Assembly (NCBI GenBank): GCA_937900435.1
Contig: CALCEG010000108.1
Coordinates: forward strand, 1-19,600
DNA from: an uncultured Alphaproteobacteria bacterium
Lineage (GTDB): Bacteria > Pseudomonadota > Alphaproteobacteria > Rs-D84
Length of the DNA stretch: 19,600 nt
Direction of reading: 5' to 3'
Notes under the pieces: generated by a model
Seen by the model: only the letters and a program-made list of their open reading frames with translations
Told to the model about the DNA's origin: nothing
Database searches by the model: none
Translations under genes and position numbers: made by a program
In this document: one piece after another, positions 7,157 through 13,966 of the stretch
How positions within the stretch are numbered: position 1 is the first letter of the stretch
Layout: every line of letters begins with the position of its first letter

Positions 7157-7534
7157 TTATTTCCCTTTGGTTGCAGAACCTGCGACCACTACGCGTTTAC
7201 CCTTGCGTGTACGCGCATTTGTCTGTGTACGTTGACCACGAACTGGCAAACGGTTACGATGACGAACACCGCGATATGTTTTCAAGTCCTGCAAACGTTT
7301 GATGTTCATTGTCACTTCACGACGAACATCGCCTTCTACTTTAAAGTTATCTTCGATATAATTAGAAATTTTGATAACATCTTCGTCTGTCAAATCTTTT
7401 GCGCGCAAACCGTCTTTCAATTTCAAAGCCGCACAGATTTGTGCCGATTTAGCCGGCCCAATACCGTGAATATATTGCAACGCAATTTCAATGCGTTTTT
7501 CCGAAGGAATGTTAACACCTGCTATACGTGCCAT
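7157..7534 (-). CDS. rpsM: 30S ribosomal protein S13
   Basis: 125 residues, normal length. S13 lies in the 30S head, contacts the P-site tRNA through its basic tail and forms bridges to the 50S. Diagnostic are the start MARIAGVNIP, the helix-hairpin-helix IHGIGPAKSAQIC (23-35), the DVRREV segment and the RGVRHRNRLPVRGQRTQTNARTR block. AAGGA 9 bases upstream of ATG marks the start. A 150-base gap separates it from secY; rpmJ and adk, which often lie here, are absent, and a good promoter occupies the gap. Confidence 0.97.
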   Translation of the reverse strand: MARIAGVNIPSEKRIEIALQYIHGIGPAKSAQICAALKLKDGLRAKDLTDEDVIKISNYIEDNFKVEGDVRREVTMNIKRLQDLKTYRGVRHRNRLPVRGQRTQTNARTRKGKRVVVAGSATKGK

Positions 7535-7637
7535 TTTTTATTTTCCTTTTTATTTAACTTACGAAGCGCAGTCCACCCACACTTCACCCATAAAACCCAA
7601 AGTATTTTTACCCAGGGCTATTTTATTTTGCCAAATA

Positions 7638-7665
7638 ATTTTATATATTTTTCGGCAAAAGTCAA
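7638..7665 (-). promoter_or_regulatory. promoter for rpsM-rpsK
   Basis: On the minus strand TTGACT (7660-7665) and TAAAAT (7638-7643) are 16 bases apart, each one mismatch from consensus. This would give a leader of about 95 bases before the rpsM ATG, making rpsM-rpsK a separately promoted unit like the alpha operon of other bacteria. The leader has no clear ORF. Confidence 0.55.
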
Positions 7666-7684
7666 ATCTTGTTTTGTTTCCACA

Positions 7685-9001
7685 TTATCCGCGGAAACGA
7701 CCTTTCTTTTGTGCTTTTTTAATAACACCTGTGTACTGTTTTGCAACCAGATAAGATTGTACCTGATTTACTGTATCCAATACAACCCCTGCCACAATCA
7801 ATACACTTGTTCCACCGATTGTCAACGGCATCCCCAGATGAGTATTCAAAATAATCGGTAACACACAAACAACGATTAAATAAGCAACACCAATCGCAGT
7901 CACACGCGACACAACATTGTCCAAATATTTAACTGTTTGTTCACCCGGACGTACCCCTGGGACATATCCACCTGCATTTTTCAAATTATTACTTGTTTCT
8001 TCTGAATTAAAGATAACAGCAGTTTGAAAATATGCAAAGAACGCAATCAACACAGTGAACATTATGATATAAGACCATGTACCATATGTAAAGAATCCCA
8101 TAATTGTCTGCACTGTCAAATTTTCACTTTGTACAAAGCGTTGAATAAATGCCGGCAACATCATAATACTTGACGCAAACACAGGCCCCATAACCCCAGA
8201 CATATTGATTTTTATCGGCAAATAAGACGCATTTGTATTCACTACGCCATTTGCCATAACTTGACGTGGGTACAAAATCTGAATACGACGTTGCGCTTGT
8301 TCAAAGAACGCAATCAACGCAATTATACCTACAACAAACGCAACAACCAATGCAATCATTGCTGGCGAAATTTGTCCAACAGACCCTAACGAAATCAACT
8401 GTGCGATTCCACCAGGAACTTCTGCGATAATACCTGCAAAAATCAACAACGATGCGCCCTGCCCGATACCACGCGCTGTAATTTGTTCTGCTAACCACAT
8501 AACAAATACAGTACCACCAACCAAGGCAATAATTGCAGACAATTCAAACGCGAACCCAGGATTCACAACCGCAGGCACACCATTAACTGGCGTCATCATT
8601 TCCAATCCGCGTACAACCGCCCAACCCTGGACAACTGCCAAGAACACCGCCAAATATCTGGTATATTGATTAATCTTCACACGACCAGATTCACCTTCTT
8701 TGCGCAATTCGCCCAATGATTTACTGGTTGCACTTAACAACTGCAACACAATCGAAGCCGATATGTATGGGAAAATATTCAATGCCAGCACAGACATACG
8801 CGACAAAGAACCACCGCTAAACATATCAAACATGCCCATCATTCCACTGTCGCCTTGGAACAAATGCAATACAGCCGATGCATTAACCCCAGGTAATGGA
8901 ATAAACGCGCCAATACGATAAACAATCAACGCACCCAGTGTAAACAAGATACGTTTTTGCAAATCACTAAGATTACAAAAAAAGTTTTTCAAGAATTTCA
9001 T
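7685..9001 (-). CDS. secY: protein translocase subunit SecY
   Basis: 438 residues, normal for SecY, the channel-forming subunit of the inner-membrane SecYEG translocon. Ten hydrophobic segments can be placed near residues 18-38, 72-92, 115-134, 151-171, 183-203, 214-234, 268-288, 308-330, 368-386 and 393-411. The plug region follows TM1 (GMFDMFSGGSLSRMSVLALNI-like stretch from 56). The loop with R238-R239 (EQAQRRI), YVPGVRPGEQT (346-356) and the basic tail ending KKGRFRG are typical; the latter two contact SecA or the ribosome. No Shine-Dalgarno sequence is visible upstream of the ATG at 9001, and a strong hairpin lies 25 bases upstream. It sits between rplO and rpsM as usual, but without adk after it. 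Confidence 0.97.
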   Translation of the reverse strand: MKFLKNFFCNLSDLQKRILFTLGALIVYRIGAFIPLPGVNASAVLHLFQGDSGMMGMFDMFSGGSLSRMSVLALNIFPYISASIVLQLLSATSKSLGELRKEGESGRVKINQYTRYLAVFLAVVQGWAVVRGLEMMTPVNGVPAVVNPGFAFELSAIIALVGGTVFVMWLAEQITARGIGQGASLLIFAGIIAEVPGGIAQLISLGSVGQISPAMIALVVAFVVGIIALIAFFEQAQRRIQILYPRQVMANGVVNTNASYLPIKINMSGVMGPVFASSIMMLPAFIQRFVQSENLTVQTIMGFFTYGTWSYIIMFTVLIAFFAYFQTAVIFNSEETSNNLKNAGGYVPGVRPGEQTVKYLDNVVSRVTAIGVAYLIVVCVLPIILNTHLGMPLTIGGTSVLIVAGVVLDTVNQVQSYLVAKQYTGVIKKAQKKGRFRG

Positions 9002-9026
9002 GTGAATGAACTTTTAACCGTTGACA

Positions 9027-9050
9027 GACACCCAGAATACACTGGGTGTC
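9027..9050 (-). other. 9-bp hairpin between rplO and secY
   Basis: GACACCCAG (9027-9035) and CTGGGTGTC (9042-9050) form a perfect GC-rich stem with a 6-base loop. No U tract follows in the minus direction, so it is not a typical terminator for the ribosomal transcript. It ends 25 bases before the secY start, which has no Shine-Dalgarno sequence, so an effect on secY translation or on mRNA processing is plausible. Confidence 0.6.
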
Positions 9051-9064
9051 CGGATATTTTTTAT

Positions 9065-9523
9065 TTAGCTATTTTTAATTGAGCCACCAGCCTTAACAAT
9101 CGCAGCTTCTGCGGTCTTAGACCATTTTGCCGCAACGATATTGACAGGTGTTTTTGCTTCACCAGCACCCAAAATCTTCAAACCATCTTTTTTACGATTT
9201 ACGATTTTTTGTGCCAACAAATATTCAATAGAAATAACTTCTTTTGGGTCAATTCTGCCAGTTGCGATAAACTTTTCAATTTCACCCAAATTGATTGTTA
9301 CATATTCTTTTGCAAATGGGTTATTAAAGCCGAATTTTGGAAAGCGACGCAAAATTGGCATCTGTCCACCTTGGAAAGTTGCTTGTTTGCGTGAACCGCT
9401 GCGTGCTTTTTGACCTTTGTGACCACGACCTGCTGTTTTACCAGCACCCGAACCCATACCACGACCAACGCGGCTTGCGCTTTGACGTGCACCAAAATTA
9501 TCCATCAATGCATTTAATTTCAT
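9065..9523 (-). CDS. rplO: 50S ribosomal protein L15
   Basis: 152 residues. L15 is a late-assembly 23S rRNA-binding protein with a long extended N-terminus and a globular C-terminus. The N-terminal Gly/Arg-rich arm RVGRGMGSGAGKTAGRGHKG (18-37), QATFQGGQMPILRRFPKFGFNN (47-68) and the C-terminal pattern LKILGAGEAKTPVNI are all present. AAGGA lies just before the ATG. Ninety bases with two small inverted repeats separate it from rpmD, and a 63-base gap with a strong hairpin from secY. Confidence 0.97.
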   Translation of the reverse strand: MKLNALMDNFGARQSASRVGRGMGSGAGKTAGRGHKGQKARSGSRKQATFQGGQMPILRRFPKFGFNNPFAKEYVTINLGEIEKFIATGRIDPKEVISIEYLLAQKIVNRKKDGLKILGAGEAKTPVNIVAAKWSKTAEAAIVKAGGSIKNS

Positions 9524-9544
9524 TTTTTTTCCTTTTTGTCCTAT

Positions 9545-9593
9545 AACTACTTTCTATGTAGTTCTTTTTCGCACATAAACAAGTGGTTGTTTA
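9545..9593 (-). other. two small hairpins in the rpmD-rplO gap
   Basis: AACTAC/GTAGTT (9545-9550 with 9558-9563) and TAAACAA/TTGTTTA (9576-9582 with 9587-9593, GTGG loop) lie side by side between the rpmD stop and the rplO ribosome-binding site. Both are AT-rich and could be chance, but they fit the pattern of structured gaps in this locus. Confidence 0.35.
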
Positions 9594-9613
9594 CATACTC
9601 GGTTAAATTTATT

Positions 9614-9790
9614 TTACTCGGCAACTTCTACCAAATGCGATACTTTGGCAATCATACCGCGTACAGATTCAGAATCTGTGATTTCTTTGGTTTTACCAAC
9701 ACGCCCTAAGCCCAAAGCCTTTACAATTTTAACTTGGGTTTCTGGACGACCGATAGTACTTTTAACTTGTTTTACAACTATTTTAGCCAT
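9614..9790 (-). CDS. rpmD: 50S ribosomal protein L30
   Basis: 58-residue small gene. The translation begins MAKIVVKQVKSTIGRP and continues ALGLGRVGKT with a C-terminal RGMIAKVSHLVEV, the standard L30 pattern (KVTQVRSxIGRP, LGLxxxxxxxE, V.GMI.KV.HLV). L30 is a small ferredoxin-like fold on the 50S surface; it is present in most bacteria though not all. AGGAG lies 8 bases before the ATG. It stands 30 bases after rpsE and 90 bases before rplO, the normal spc-operon position. Confidence 0.95.
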   Translation of the reverse strand: MAKIVVKQVKSTIGRPETQVKIVKALGLGRVGKTKEITDSESVRGMIAKVSHLVEVAE

Positions 9791-9820
9791 AATTCAAACT
9801 CCTATTATCTTTTGTCCAGA

Positions 9821-10375
9821 TTATTTATCTTCTGTCGCGACTTCTAATTTTTTACCATCACGACCTGCGATAATTTCTGCAACTGTTTTTCCACGACGCG
9901 CTGCAACTGTTTTTGGCGAATTCATCTTGTTAAACGCCAAGAAAGCTGCACGAATCATATTGTTTGGATTATTAGAACCTTGTGATTTAACAACAACGTC
10001 CTGTACACCTAAACATTCGAATACCGCACGCAACGCACCACCTGCGATGATACCGGTACCAGGAACAGCACTGCGTACAACCAACTTACTTGCGCCGTAT
10101 TTTGCCGCACTATCATGGTGCAATGTGCGACCTTCTTTCAAAGGAACACGCATCATTTTTGCTTTTGCTGCCTTTGTCGCTTTTTGCACTGCTGCTTGCA
10201 CTTCCAAGGCTTTACCTTTACCAAAACCAACGCGTCCTGCCTTATCACCGACCACAACCAAGGCCGAGAAAGACATATTACGACCGCCTTTTACAGTCTT
10301 AGATACACGATTGATAGAAACCAATTTATCTACCAAGTTATCCGTCTGCAATTTTTTATCATCAAAACGTGCCAT
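9821..10375 (-). CDS. rpsE: 30S ribosomal protein S5
   Basis: 184 residues. S5 helps build the mRNA entry channel and influences decoding fidelity. The dsRNA-binding-like N-terminal domain is visible as SINRVSKTVKGGRNMSFSA (20-38) and VVVGDKAGRVGFGKGKALEV (40-59); the C-terminal fold shows SAVPGTGIIAGGALRAVFE (102-120) and KSQGSNNPNNMIRAAF (130-145). The usual GxGxGKxxE-type signature reads GFGKGKALE. CGGAG 7 bases before the ATG marks the start. It lies 23 bases after rplR. Confidence 0.97.
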   Translation of the reverse strand: MARFDDKKLQTDNLVDKLVSINRVSKTVKGGRNMSFSALVVVGDKAGRVGFGKGKALEVQAAVQKATKAAKAKMMRVPLKEGRTLHHDSAAKYGASKLVVRSAVPGTGIIAGGALRAVFECLGVQDVVVKSQGSNNPNNMIRAAFLAFNKMNSPKTVAARRGKTVAEIIAGRDGKKLEVATEDK

Positions 10376-10398
10376 TTATATACTCCGTCTTATTCCAA

Positions 10399-10755
10399 TT
10401 ATATTCTTACACCACCTGCGCGGATTGCTTCGCACAGTGCCTTTACGCGACCATGATAGCGATAACCACCACGATCAAAATAACAATTTTCAGCAATATT
10501 TGCCGCCACTACGCGTTCTGCAAATGCTTTGCCAACCAATTCTGCACCTGCGACATTCCAACCCTTGCCAGCAAAGCCCTTTTCTTTGGACGAAGCAGCA
10601 CAAATTGTATGCCCTTTTGTGTCATCAATTGCTTGGATTTCAATATGACGACCAGAACGGAAAACTGACAAACGAATCTTGCCAGGATTTTTTCTTTTCA
10701 ACGCACCACGATTTGCCAGTGTACGTCTTTCTTCTGTAGACAAATGTTTCAACAT
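10399..10755 (-). CDS. rplR: 50S ribosomal protein L18
   Basis: 118 residues. L18 binds 5S rRNA together with L5 and anchors it in the central protuberance. Recognised by the basic start with RRTLANRG, RLSVFRSGRHIEIQAIDD (28-45), the AGAELVGKAFAERVV helix and the ending CYFDRGGYRYHGRVKALCEAIRAGG, which is typical of Alphaproteobacteria (FDRGGYxYHGRVKALA). AAAAAGG precedes the ATG. A hairpin with a loop identical to one upstream of rplE lies 19 bases ahead of the start codon. Confidence 0.97.
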   Translation of the reverse strand: MLKHLSTEERRTLANRGALKRKNPGKIRLSVFRSGRHIEIQAIDDTKGHTICAASSKEKGFAGKGWNVAGAELVGKAFAERVVAANIAENCYFDRGGYRYHGRVKALCEAIRAGGVRI

Positions 10756-10774
10756 TTTCTTTTTCCTTTTTTGC

Positions 10775-10796
10775 GATTTCCGTAACAGCGGAAATC
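10775..10796 (-). other. hairpin upstream of rplR, twin of the rplE hairpin
   Basis: GATTTCCG and CGGAAATC form a perfect 8-bp stem around TAACAG; on the transcript the loop is CUGUUA. The 12-base core CCGTAACAGCGG (10780-10791) recurs exactly at 12755-12766 upstream of rplE. Nineteen bases separate the stem from the rplR ATG, with the Shine-Dalgarno sequence between. Confidence 0.6.
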
Positions 10797-10807
10797 AAAG
10801 TTAATTA

Positions 10808-11359
10808 TTATTTCTTCTTACCTTCTTTGCGGCGGATTCTTTCGCCCTTATAGAAGATACCTTTACCCTTGTATGGATCTGGTTTACGAACCTTGTGAAT
10901 CTTATCAGCAAACTGACCAACCAAACATTTATCCATACCTTTTACGATAAATTCAGTTGGTGTTTCACCCATAACAACTGTCAAGCCCTGTGGGATGTCC
11001 ATAACAACATCGTGTGAATAACCAGCAACCAATACCAACTGATTACCCTTTACAGATGCTTTATAACCAACACCTTTCATATACATAGGCTTTTCAAAAC
11101 CCTTTGACACACCTTCGACTGCATTACGAATATTGCGTGCCATTGTGCCCCACATTGTGCGTGAAGATTTTTCTTCTGCATCTTTTGGATTAATAACTAC
11201 CTGACCTTCTTCGATAACAACATCGACCAAGCCAGCATTTTTTGTATCCAAAGGCAAAGACAATTCACCTTTTGGTCCCTTTACAACAATGACGTTGTCT
11301 GCAATTGCAACTGTAACACCATCATGTAATTTAACTGGATATTTTCCTGCACGTGACAT
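10808..11359 (-). CDS. rplF: 50S ribosomal protein L6
   Basis: 183 residues. L6 lies near the L7/L12 stalk base and the sarcin-ricin loop and is needed for late 50S assembly. Two L6 repeats are visible: SRAGKYPVKLHDGV with VVKGPKGELSLPL, and FEKPMYMKGVGYKASVKGNQLVL with VGQFADKIHKVRKPDPYKGKGIFYKGE. The basic RRKEGKKK end is standard. The consensus IRxxRxPEPYKGKG appears as IHKVRKPDPYKGKG, a mild divergence. It lies 19 bases after rpsH, with a GAGG-type ribosome-binding site. Confidence 0.97.
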   Translation of the reverse strand: MSRAGKYPVKLHDGVTVAIADNVIVVKGPKGELSLPLDTKNAGLVDVVIEEGQVVINPKDAEEKSSRTMWGTMARNIRNAVEGVSKGFEKPMYMKGVGYKASVKGNQLVLVAGYSHDVVMDIPQGLTVVMGETPTEFIVKGMDKCLVGQFADKIHKVRKPDPYKGKGIFYKGERIRRKEGKKK

Positions 11360-11378
11360 AATTCAATCCTCGCTTCTA

Positions 11379-11777
11379 TTATATAACCTTGCACAATACT
11401 TCGCCACCGACATTCATCAAGCGCGCTTTGTGATCAGTCATAACACCATTTGGTGTAGACACAATTGCAATACCCAAACCATTTAATACTTTTGGCATTT
11501 TTGCACTGCTTGAATATACGCGGCGTCCAGGCTTAGACACTACGGAAATTTCTTGGATTGCACCATTTCCGCCAACATACTTCAATTCAACGATTAAATT
11601 AGAACGGTGTTCATCAATTTTTTCGTTACGAAAATCTGTAATAAAACCTTCATCTTTTAAAACAGCCAATACCGCTTGACGCAATTTGCTGTTTGGAACG
11701 ACGATTGATTCTTTCCCAGCATTCTGTCCATTACGAATACGAGTAATCATATCGCCAATTGGGTGTGATAATGACAT
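11379..11777 (-). CDS. rpsH: 30S ribosomal protein S8
   Basis: 132 residues. S8 is a primary 16S rRNA binder (helix 21) and in E. coli also the translational repressor of the spc operon, acting at a structure near the rplE start. The beginning SHPIGDMITRIRNGQNAGK, the centre VSKPGRRVYSSS and the end GVMTDHKARLMNVGGEVLCKVI are diagnostic. AAGGAG 6 bases ahead of the ATG is a strong ribosome-binding site. Two hairpins lie in the 84-base gap between rpsN and this gene. Confidence 0.97.
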   Translation of the reverse strand: MSLSHPIGDMITRIRNGQNAGKESIVVPNSKLRQAVLAVLKDEGFITDFRNEKIDEHRSNLIVELKYVGGNGAIQEISVVSKPGRRVYSSSAKMPKVLNGLGIAIVSTPNGVMTDHKARLMNVGGEVLCKVI

Positions 11778-11797
11778 CTTTTACTCCTTACACATCA

Positions 11798-11847
11798 CAG
11801 AACATTAAGTTCTGCCTGTTTATCTACAACTGCATTGTCCACAGTTG
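11798..11847 (-). other. paired hairpins in the rpsN-rpsH gap
   Basis: CAGAAC/GTTCTG (11798-11803 with 11809-11814, loop of 5) and CAACTG/CAGTTG (11827-11832 with 11842-11847, loop of 9). ACAAC at 11826-11830 could alternatively pair with GTTGT at 11850-11854, so the second structure has two mutually exclusive forms. They occupy most of the 84-base gap upstream of rpsH. Role unknown. Confidence 0.4.
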
Positions 11848-11861
11848 AGGTTGTTTACTAA

Positions 11862-12164
11862 TTACCAGCTAGACTTGCGTACACCTGGCAATTTACCTTC
11901 GCTTGCCATTGTACGAACCTGCTGACGACACAGACCGAACAAGCGCGAAAACCCGCGAGAACGACCTGTAACACTGCAACGATTGCGCAAACGTGTTGGG
12001 TTTGCATTGCGTGGCAACTTTGCCAACTTTTTCATTGCATCAATTCTTTCTTCTGGTGTTGCATTAACAGACATTTTAGCCTTGATTGTTTCACGCTTTT
12101 TTGCATATTGCGCCACCAGCTTTTCACGTCTTTTTTGTTTATTGATTAACGCTAATTTAGCCAT
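11862..12164 (-). CDS. rpsN: 30S ribosomal protein S14, long zinc-free type
   Basis: 100 residues, the long form typical of Proteobacteria. S14 belongs to the 30S head near S3 and S10. The basic helical N-terminus (KQKRREKLVAQYAKKRE), the KLPRNANPTRLRNRCSVTGRSRGF segment and the end GKLPGVRKSSW identify it. Only single cysteines occur at RNRC and GLCRQ, not the CxxC pairs of the short zinc-binding form, so no zinc site is expected. AAGG precedes the ATG. It lies 19 bases after rplE. Confidence 0.97.
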   Translation of the reverse strand: MAKLALINKQKRREKLVAQYAKKRETIKAKMSVNATPEERIDAMKKLAKLPRNANPTRLRNRCSVTGRSRGFSRLFGLCRQQVRTMASEGKLPGVRKSSW

Positions 12165-12183
12165 CTTTTTTTACCTTTTTTAA

Positions 12184-12729
12184 TTATTTCAAAACCAATG
12201 GCAAGCCGATTTTAGTCAGCAATGCACGTGCTTCATCATCTGTTTTTGCAGTTGTTGCAATTACGATATCCATACCGCGAATTGCATCAATTTTATCAAC
12301 AGAAATTTCTGGGAAAATCAAATGTTCTTTGATACCAAAGGCATAATTACCACGACCATCGAACTTAGATTTTGACAACCCACGAAAGTCTTTTACGCGT
12401 GGTAAAGCCACTGTAATCAGTTTATCCAAGAAATCATACATTCTTTTGCCACGCAAAGTAACTTTTGTACCAATCGCTTGACCTTCGCGTAAACGATATG
12501 TCGCAATAGATTTCTTAGCGCGTGTAACAACAGACTTCTGTGCGGCAATCGCCGTCAAATCTGCGACAGCAGCATCTAATTTCTTTTTATCAGAAACCGC
12601 TTCACCAACGCCCATATTCAAAACAATTTTTGTCAGTTTTGGAACTGCCAATGCATTTTTGTACCCGAATTCTTTAACCAATTCTGGCACAATGTCTTTT
12701 TCATAAATTTCACGCAATCTGCTTTGCAT
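12184..12729 (-). CDS. rplE: 50S ribosomal protein L5
   Basis: 181 residues. L5 binds 5S rRNA in the central protuberance and touches the P-site tRNA and S13. Recognised by VPKLTKIVLNMGVGEAVSDKK-like block (29-49), VVTRAKKSIATYRLREG (67-83), GTKVTLRGKRMYDFLDKLI and FDGRGNYAFGIKEHLIFPEI. All core blocks are intact. AAGGA lies 8 bases ahead of the ATG, and a hairpin with a bulged base ends 20 bases before it. This gap (rplX-rplE) is where S8 represses the spc operon in E. coli. Confidence 0.97.
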   Translation of the reverse strand: MQSRLREIYEKDIVPELVKEFGYKNALAVPKLTKIVLNMGVGEAVSDKKKLDAAVADLTAIAAQKSVVTRAKKSIATYRLREGQAIGTKVTLRGKRMYDFLDKLITVALPRVKDFRGLSKSKFDGRGNYAFGIKEHLIFPEISVDKIDAIRGMDIVIATTAKTDDEARALLTKIGLPLVLK

Positions 12730-12749
12730 TTCTTTTTTCCTTAATGTTG

Positions 12750-12772
12750 TGTTCCCGTAACAGCGGGCAACA
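12750..12772 (-). other. hairpin upstream of rplE, twin of the rplR hairpin
   Basis: TGTT-CCCG pairs with CGGG-C-AACA around a TAACAG loop (CUGUUA on the transcript), leaving one bulged base at 12768. The core CCGTAACAGCGG (12755-12766) is identical to that at 10780-10791, while the flanking pairs differ and still match. Twenty bases separate it from the rplE ATG. Confidence 0.6.
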
Positions 12773-12783
12773 ATTTACTAAAC

Positions 12784-13086
12784 TTATATTTCCGCACCAG
12801 ATTTTTTTGCAACGCGAACCTTTTTACCATTTTCCATTTTGTATCCAACGCGTGTCGCCTTTTTAGTCTTTGGATCAACTATTGCAACATTAGATACATG
12901 GATTGGTGCTTCGCGATCAATAATATGACCTGGTTGTTCTTGTGTCGGTTTAACATGCCACTTACGGCGGTTAACACCTTCGACAACAACACGTTCTTCT
13001 GTTGGGCGCGCTTCCAGCACTTTACCTTTGACGCCTTTATATTTCCCTGAAATAACTACGACTTCATCGCCTTTTTTAATTTTCAT
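12784..13086 (-). CDS. rplX: 50S ribosomal protein L24
   Basis: 100 residues from the ATG at 13086. An ATG 15 bases further upstream exists, but it overlaps the Shine-Dalgarno sequence GGAAGG, which stands 7 bases before the second ATG, so the shorter form MKIKKGDEVVVISGKYKG is preferred. L24 is an assembly initiator binding the 5' end of 23S rRNA. The KOW motif (GDEVVVISGKYKGVKGKV), the NRRKWHVKPTQ block and APIHVSNVAIVDPKTKKATRVGY are all standard. It lies 21 bases after rplN. Confidence 0.95.
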   Translation of the reverse strand: MKIKKGDEVVVISGKYKGVKGKVLEARPTEERVVVEGVNRRKWHVKPTQEQPGHIIDREAPIHVSNVAIVDPKTKKATRVGYKMENGKKVRVAKKSGAEI

Positions 13087-13107
13087 TTTATGACCTTCCA
13101 TCTGTTA

Positions 13108-13482
13108 TTATATTACTTCTGGTGCCAAAGACACGATTTTCTGAACATCGTATTTACGACGAACTTCGCGGGCAATTGGTCCAAAGATACGCGTTCCAAT
13201 TGGTTCAAAGTTGTTCTTGTTAATCAAAACAACCGCATTATCATCAAAACGGATGATAGAACCGTCTGGACGTTTAACTGGGAACTTTGTACGAACGATA
13301 ATTGCACGTTGTACTGTACCCTTTTGAACTTTACCACGTGGAATGGCTTCTTTAATAGCGACAACTATTTTATCGCCAACAGTTGCATAACGGCGATGAG
13401 AACCACCCAAAACCTTGATGCACATTGCTTTACGCGCACCACTGTTATCCGCAACTGTCATAACTGTTTCATTTTGTATCAT
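13108..13482 (-). CDS. rplN: 50S ribosomal protein L14
   Basis: 124 residues from the ATG at 13482 (MIQNETVMTVADNSGARK), matching the family length of 122-123; the longer open frame upstream is noncoding extension. AAGGA lies 8 bases before this ATG. L14 is at the subunit interface and forms an intersubunit bridge with 16S helix 14; it is also the target of the silencing factor RsfS. MCIKVLGGSHRRYA, GDKIVVAIKEAIPRGKV, RPDGSIIRFDDNAVVLIN and GTRIFGPIAREVR identify it firmly. A GCAAC/GTTGC inverted repeat (13501-13505 with 13520-13524) sits directly upstream of the ribosome-binding site. Confidence 0.96.
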   Translation of the reverse strand: MIQNETVMTVADNSGARKAMCIKVLGGSHRRYATVGDKIVVAIKEAIPRGKVQKGTVQRAIIVRTKFPVKRPDGSIIRFDDNAVVLINKNNFEPIGTRIFGPIAREVRRKYDVQKIVSLAPEVI

Positions 13483-13588
13483 AACTTTAATCCTTTTCCT
13501 GCAACCAAGGCAATCCCCTGTTGCTTTGTTATAGGTTCCGACTGTCGCCAAATAAATCCCGAACCGACCTCAAAGAACCTGTTGATTA

Positions 13589-13858
13589 TTAGTCAACGAC
13601 TTCTACTGCATCGTCTTTGGAAACACCAACGCGCCCCTTAACAACCCAAGACTTAGTCTTAGAGATTGGACGATGTTCTTCAATTGCAACGATTTCACCA
13701 ACTTTAAATTCGTTGTTTTCATCGTGCGCTTTATATTTTTTATTCTGCTTAACGAACTTACCATACAGCGGATGACGGAAACGACGTTCCACTTCTACGA
13801 CAACTGTTTTGTCGTTTGCTGTACTTACAACTGTTCCTTGCAGTATACGTCTTGGCAT
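13589..13858 (-). CDS. rpsQ: 30S ribosomal protein S17
   Basis: 89 residues. S17 is a primary 16S binder with an OB fold, needed early in 30S assembly. MPRRILQGTVVSTANDKTVV, VEVERRFRHPLYGKFVKQNKKYKAHDE (broken here for length) and VAIEEHRPISKTKSWVV are the standard blocks. AAGGA 8 bases upstream of ATG is a good ribosome-binding site. A long gap of 156 bases separates it from rpmC, containing a candidate promoter and a palindrome, so rpsQ may begin a second transcript. Confidence 0.96.
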   Translation of the reverse strand: MPRRILQGTVVSTANDKTVVVEVERRFRHPLYGKFVKQNKKYKAHDENNEFKVGEIVAIEEHRPISKTKSWVVKGRVGVSKDDAVEVVD

Positions 13859-13966
13859 AACTATTGTCCTTATACTGTTCGTTTAACCAACGGATTTTAC
13901 AGTGTTTTACACAAAAAAAGCACATAAAACCCGCGGATTAAATCCTTGTTCTCTTTTTTCTGACCC

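Noticed and set aside
7535..7684. Possible rpmJ (L36) or adk remnant between secY and rpsM
   Set aside because: All minus-strand frames were read; none shows the CxxC-type L36 pattern or an adenylate-kinase P-loop. Only peptides of about 20 residues or fewer occur.
7085..7861. 258-codon plus-strand open frame across rpsM and the end of secY
   Set aside because: Antisense to rpsM, its promoter region and secY; the translation is Cys/Phe/His-rich low-complexity with no family resemblance and no ribosome-binding site.
9645..10739. 364-codon plus-strand open frame opposite rpmD, rpsE and rplR
   Set aside because: It lies antisense to three firmly identified r-protein genes and its translation has no recognisable domain. 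It is a shadow caused by codon bias of the minus-strand genes.
13483..13551. N-terminal extension of L14 by 23 residues
   Set aside because: The extension lacks similarity to L14, and the ATG at 13482 has a good Shine-Dalgarno sequence and gives the family length. The same logic excludes upstream starts for rpsJ, rplX and rplW.
13090..13641. 183-codon plus-strand frame opposite rplN and rpsQ
   Set aside because: Fully antisense to two conserved genes and without protein-like features.
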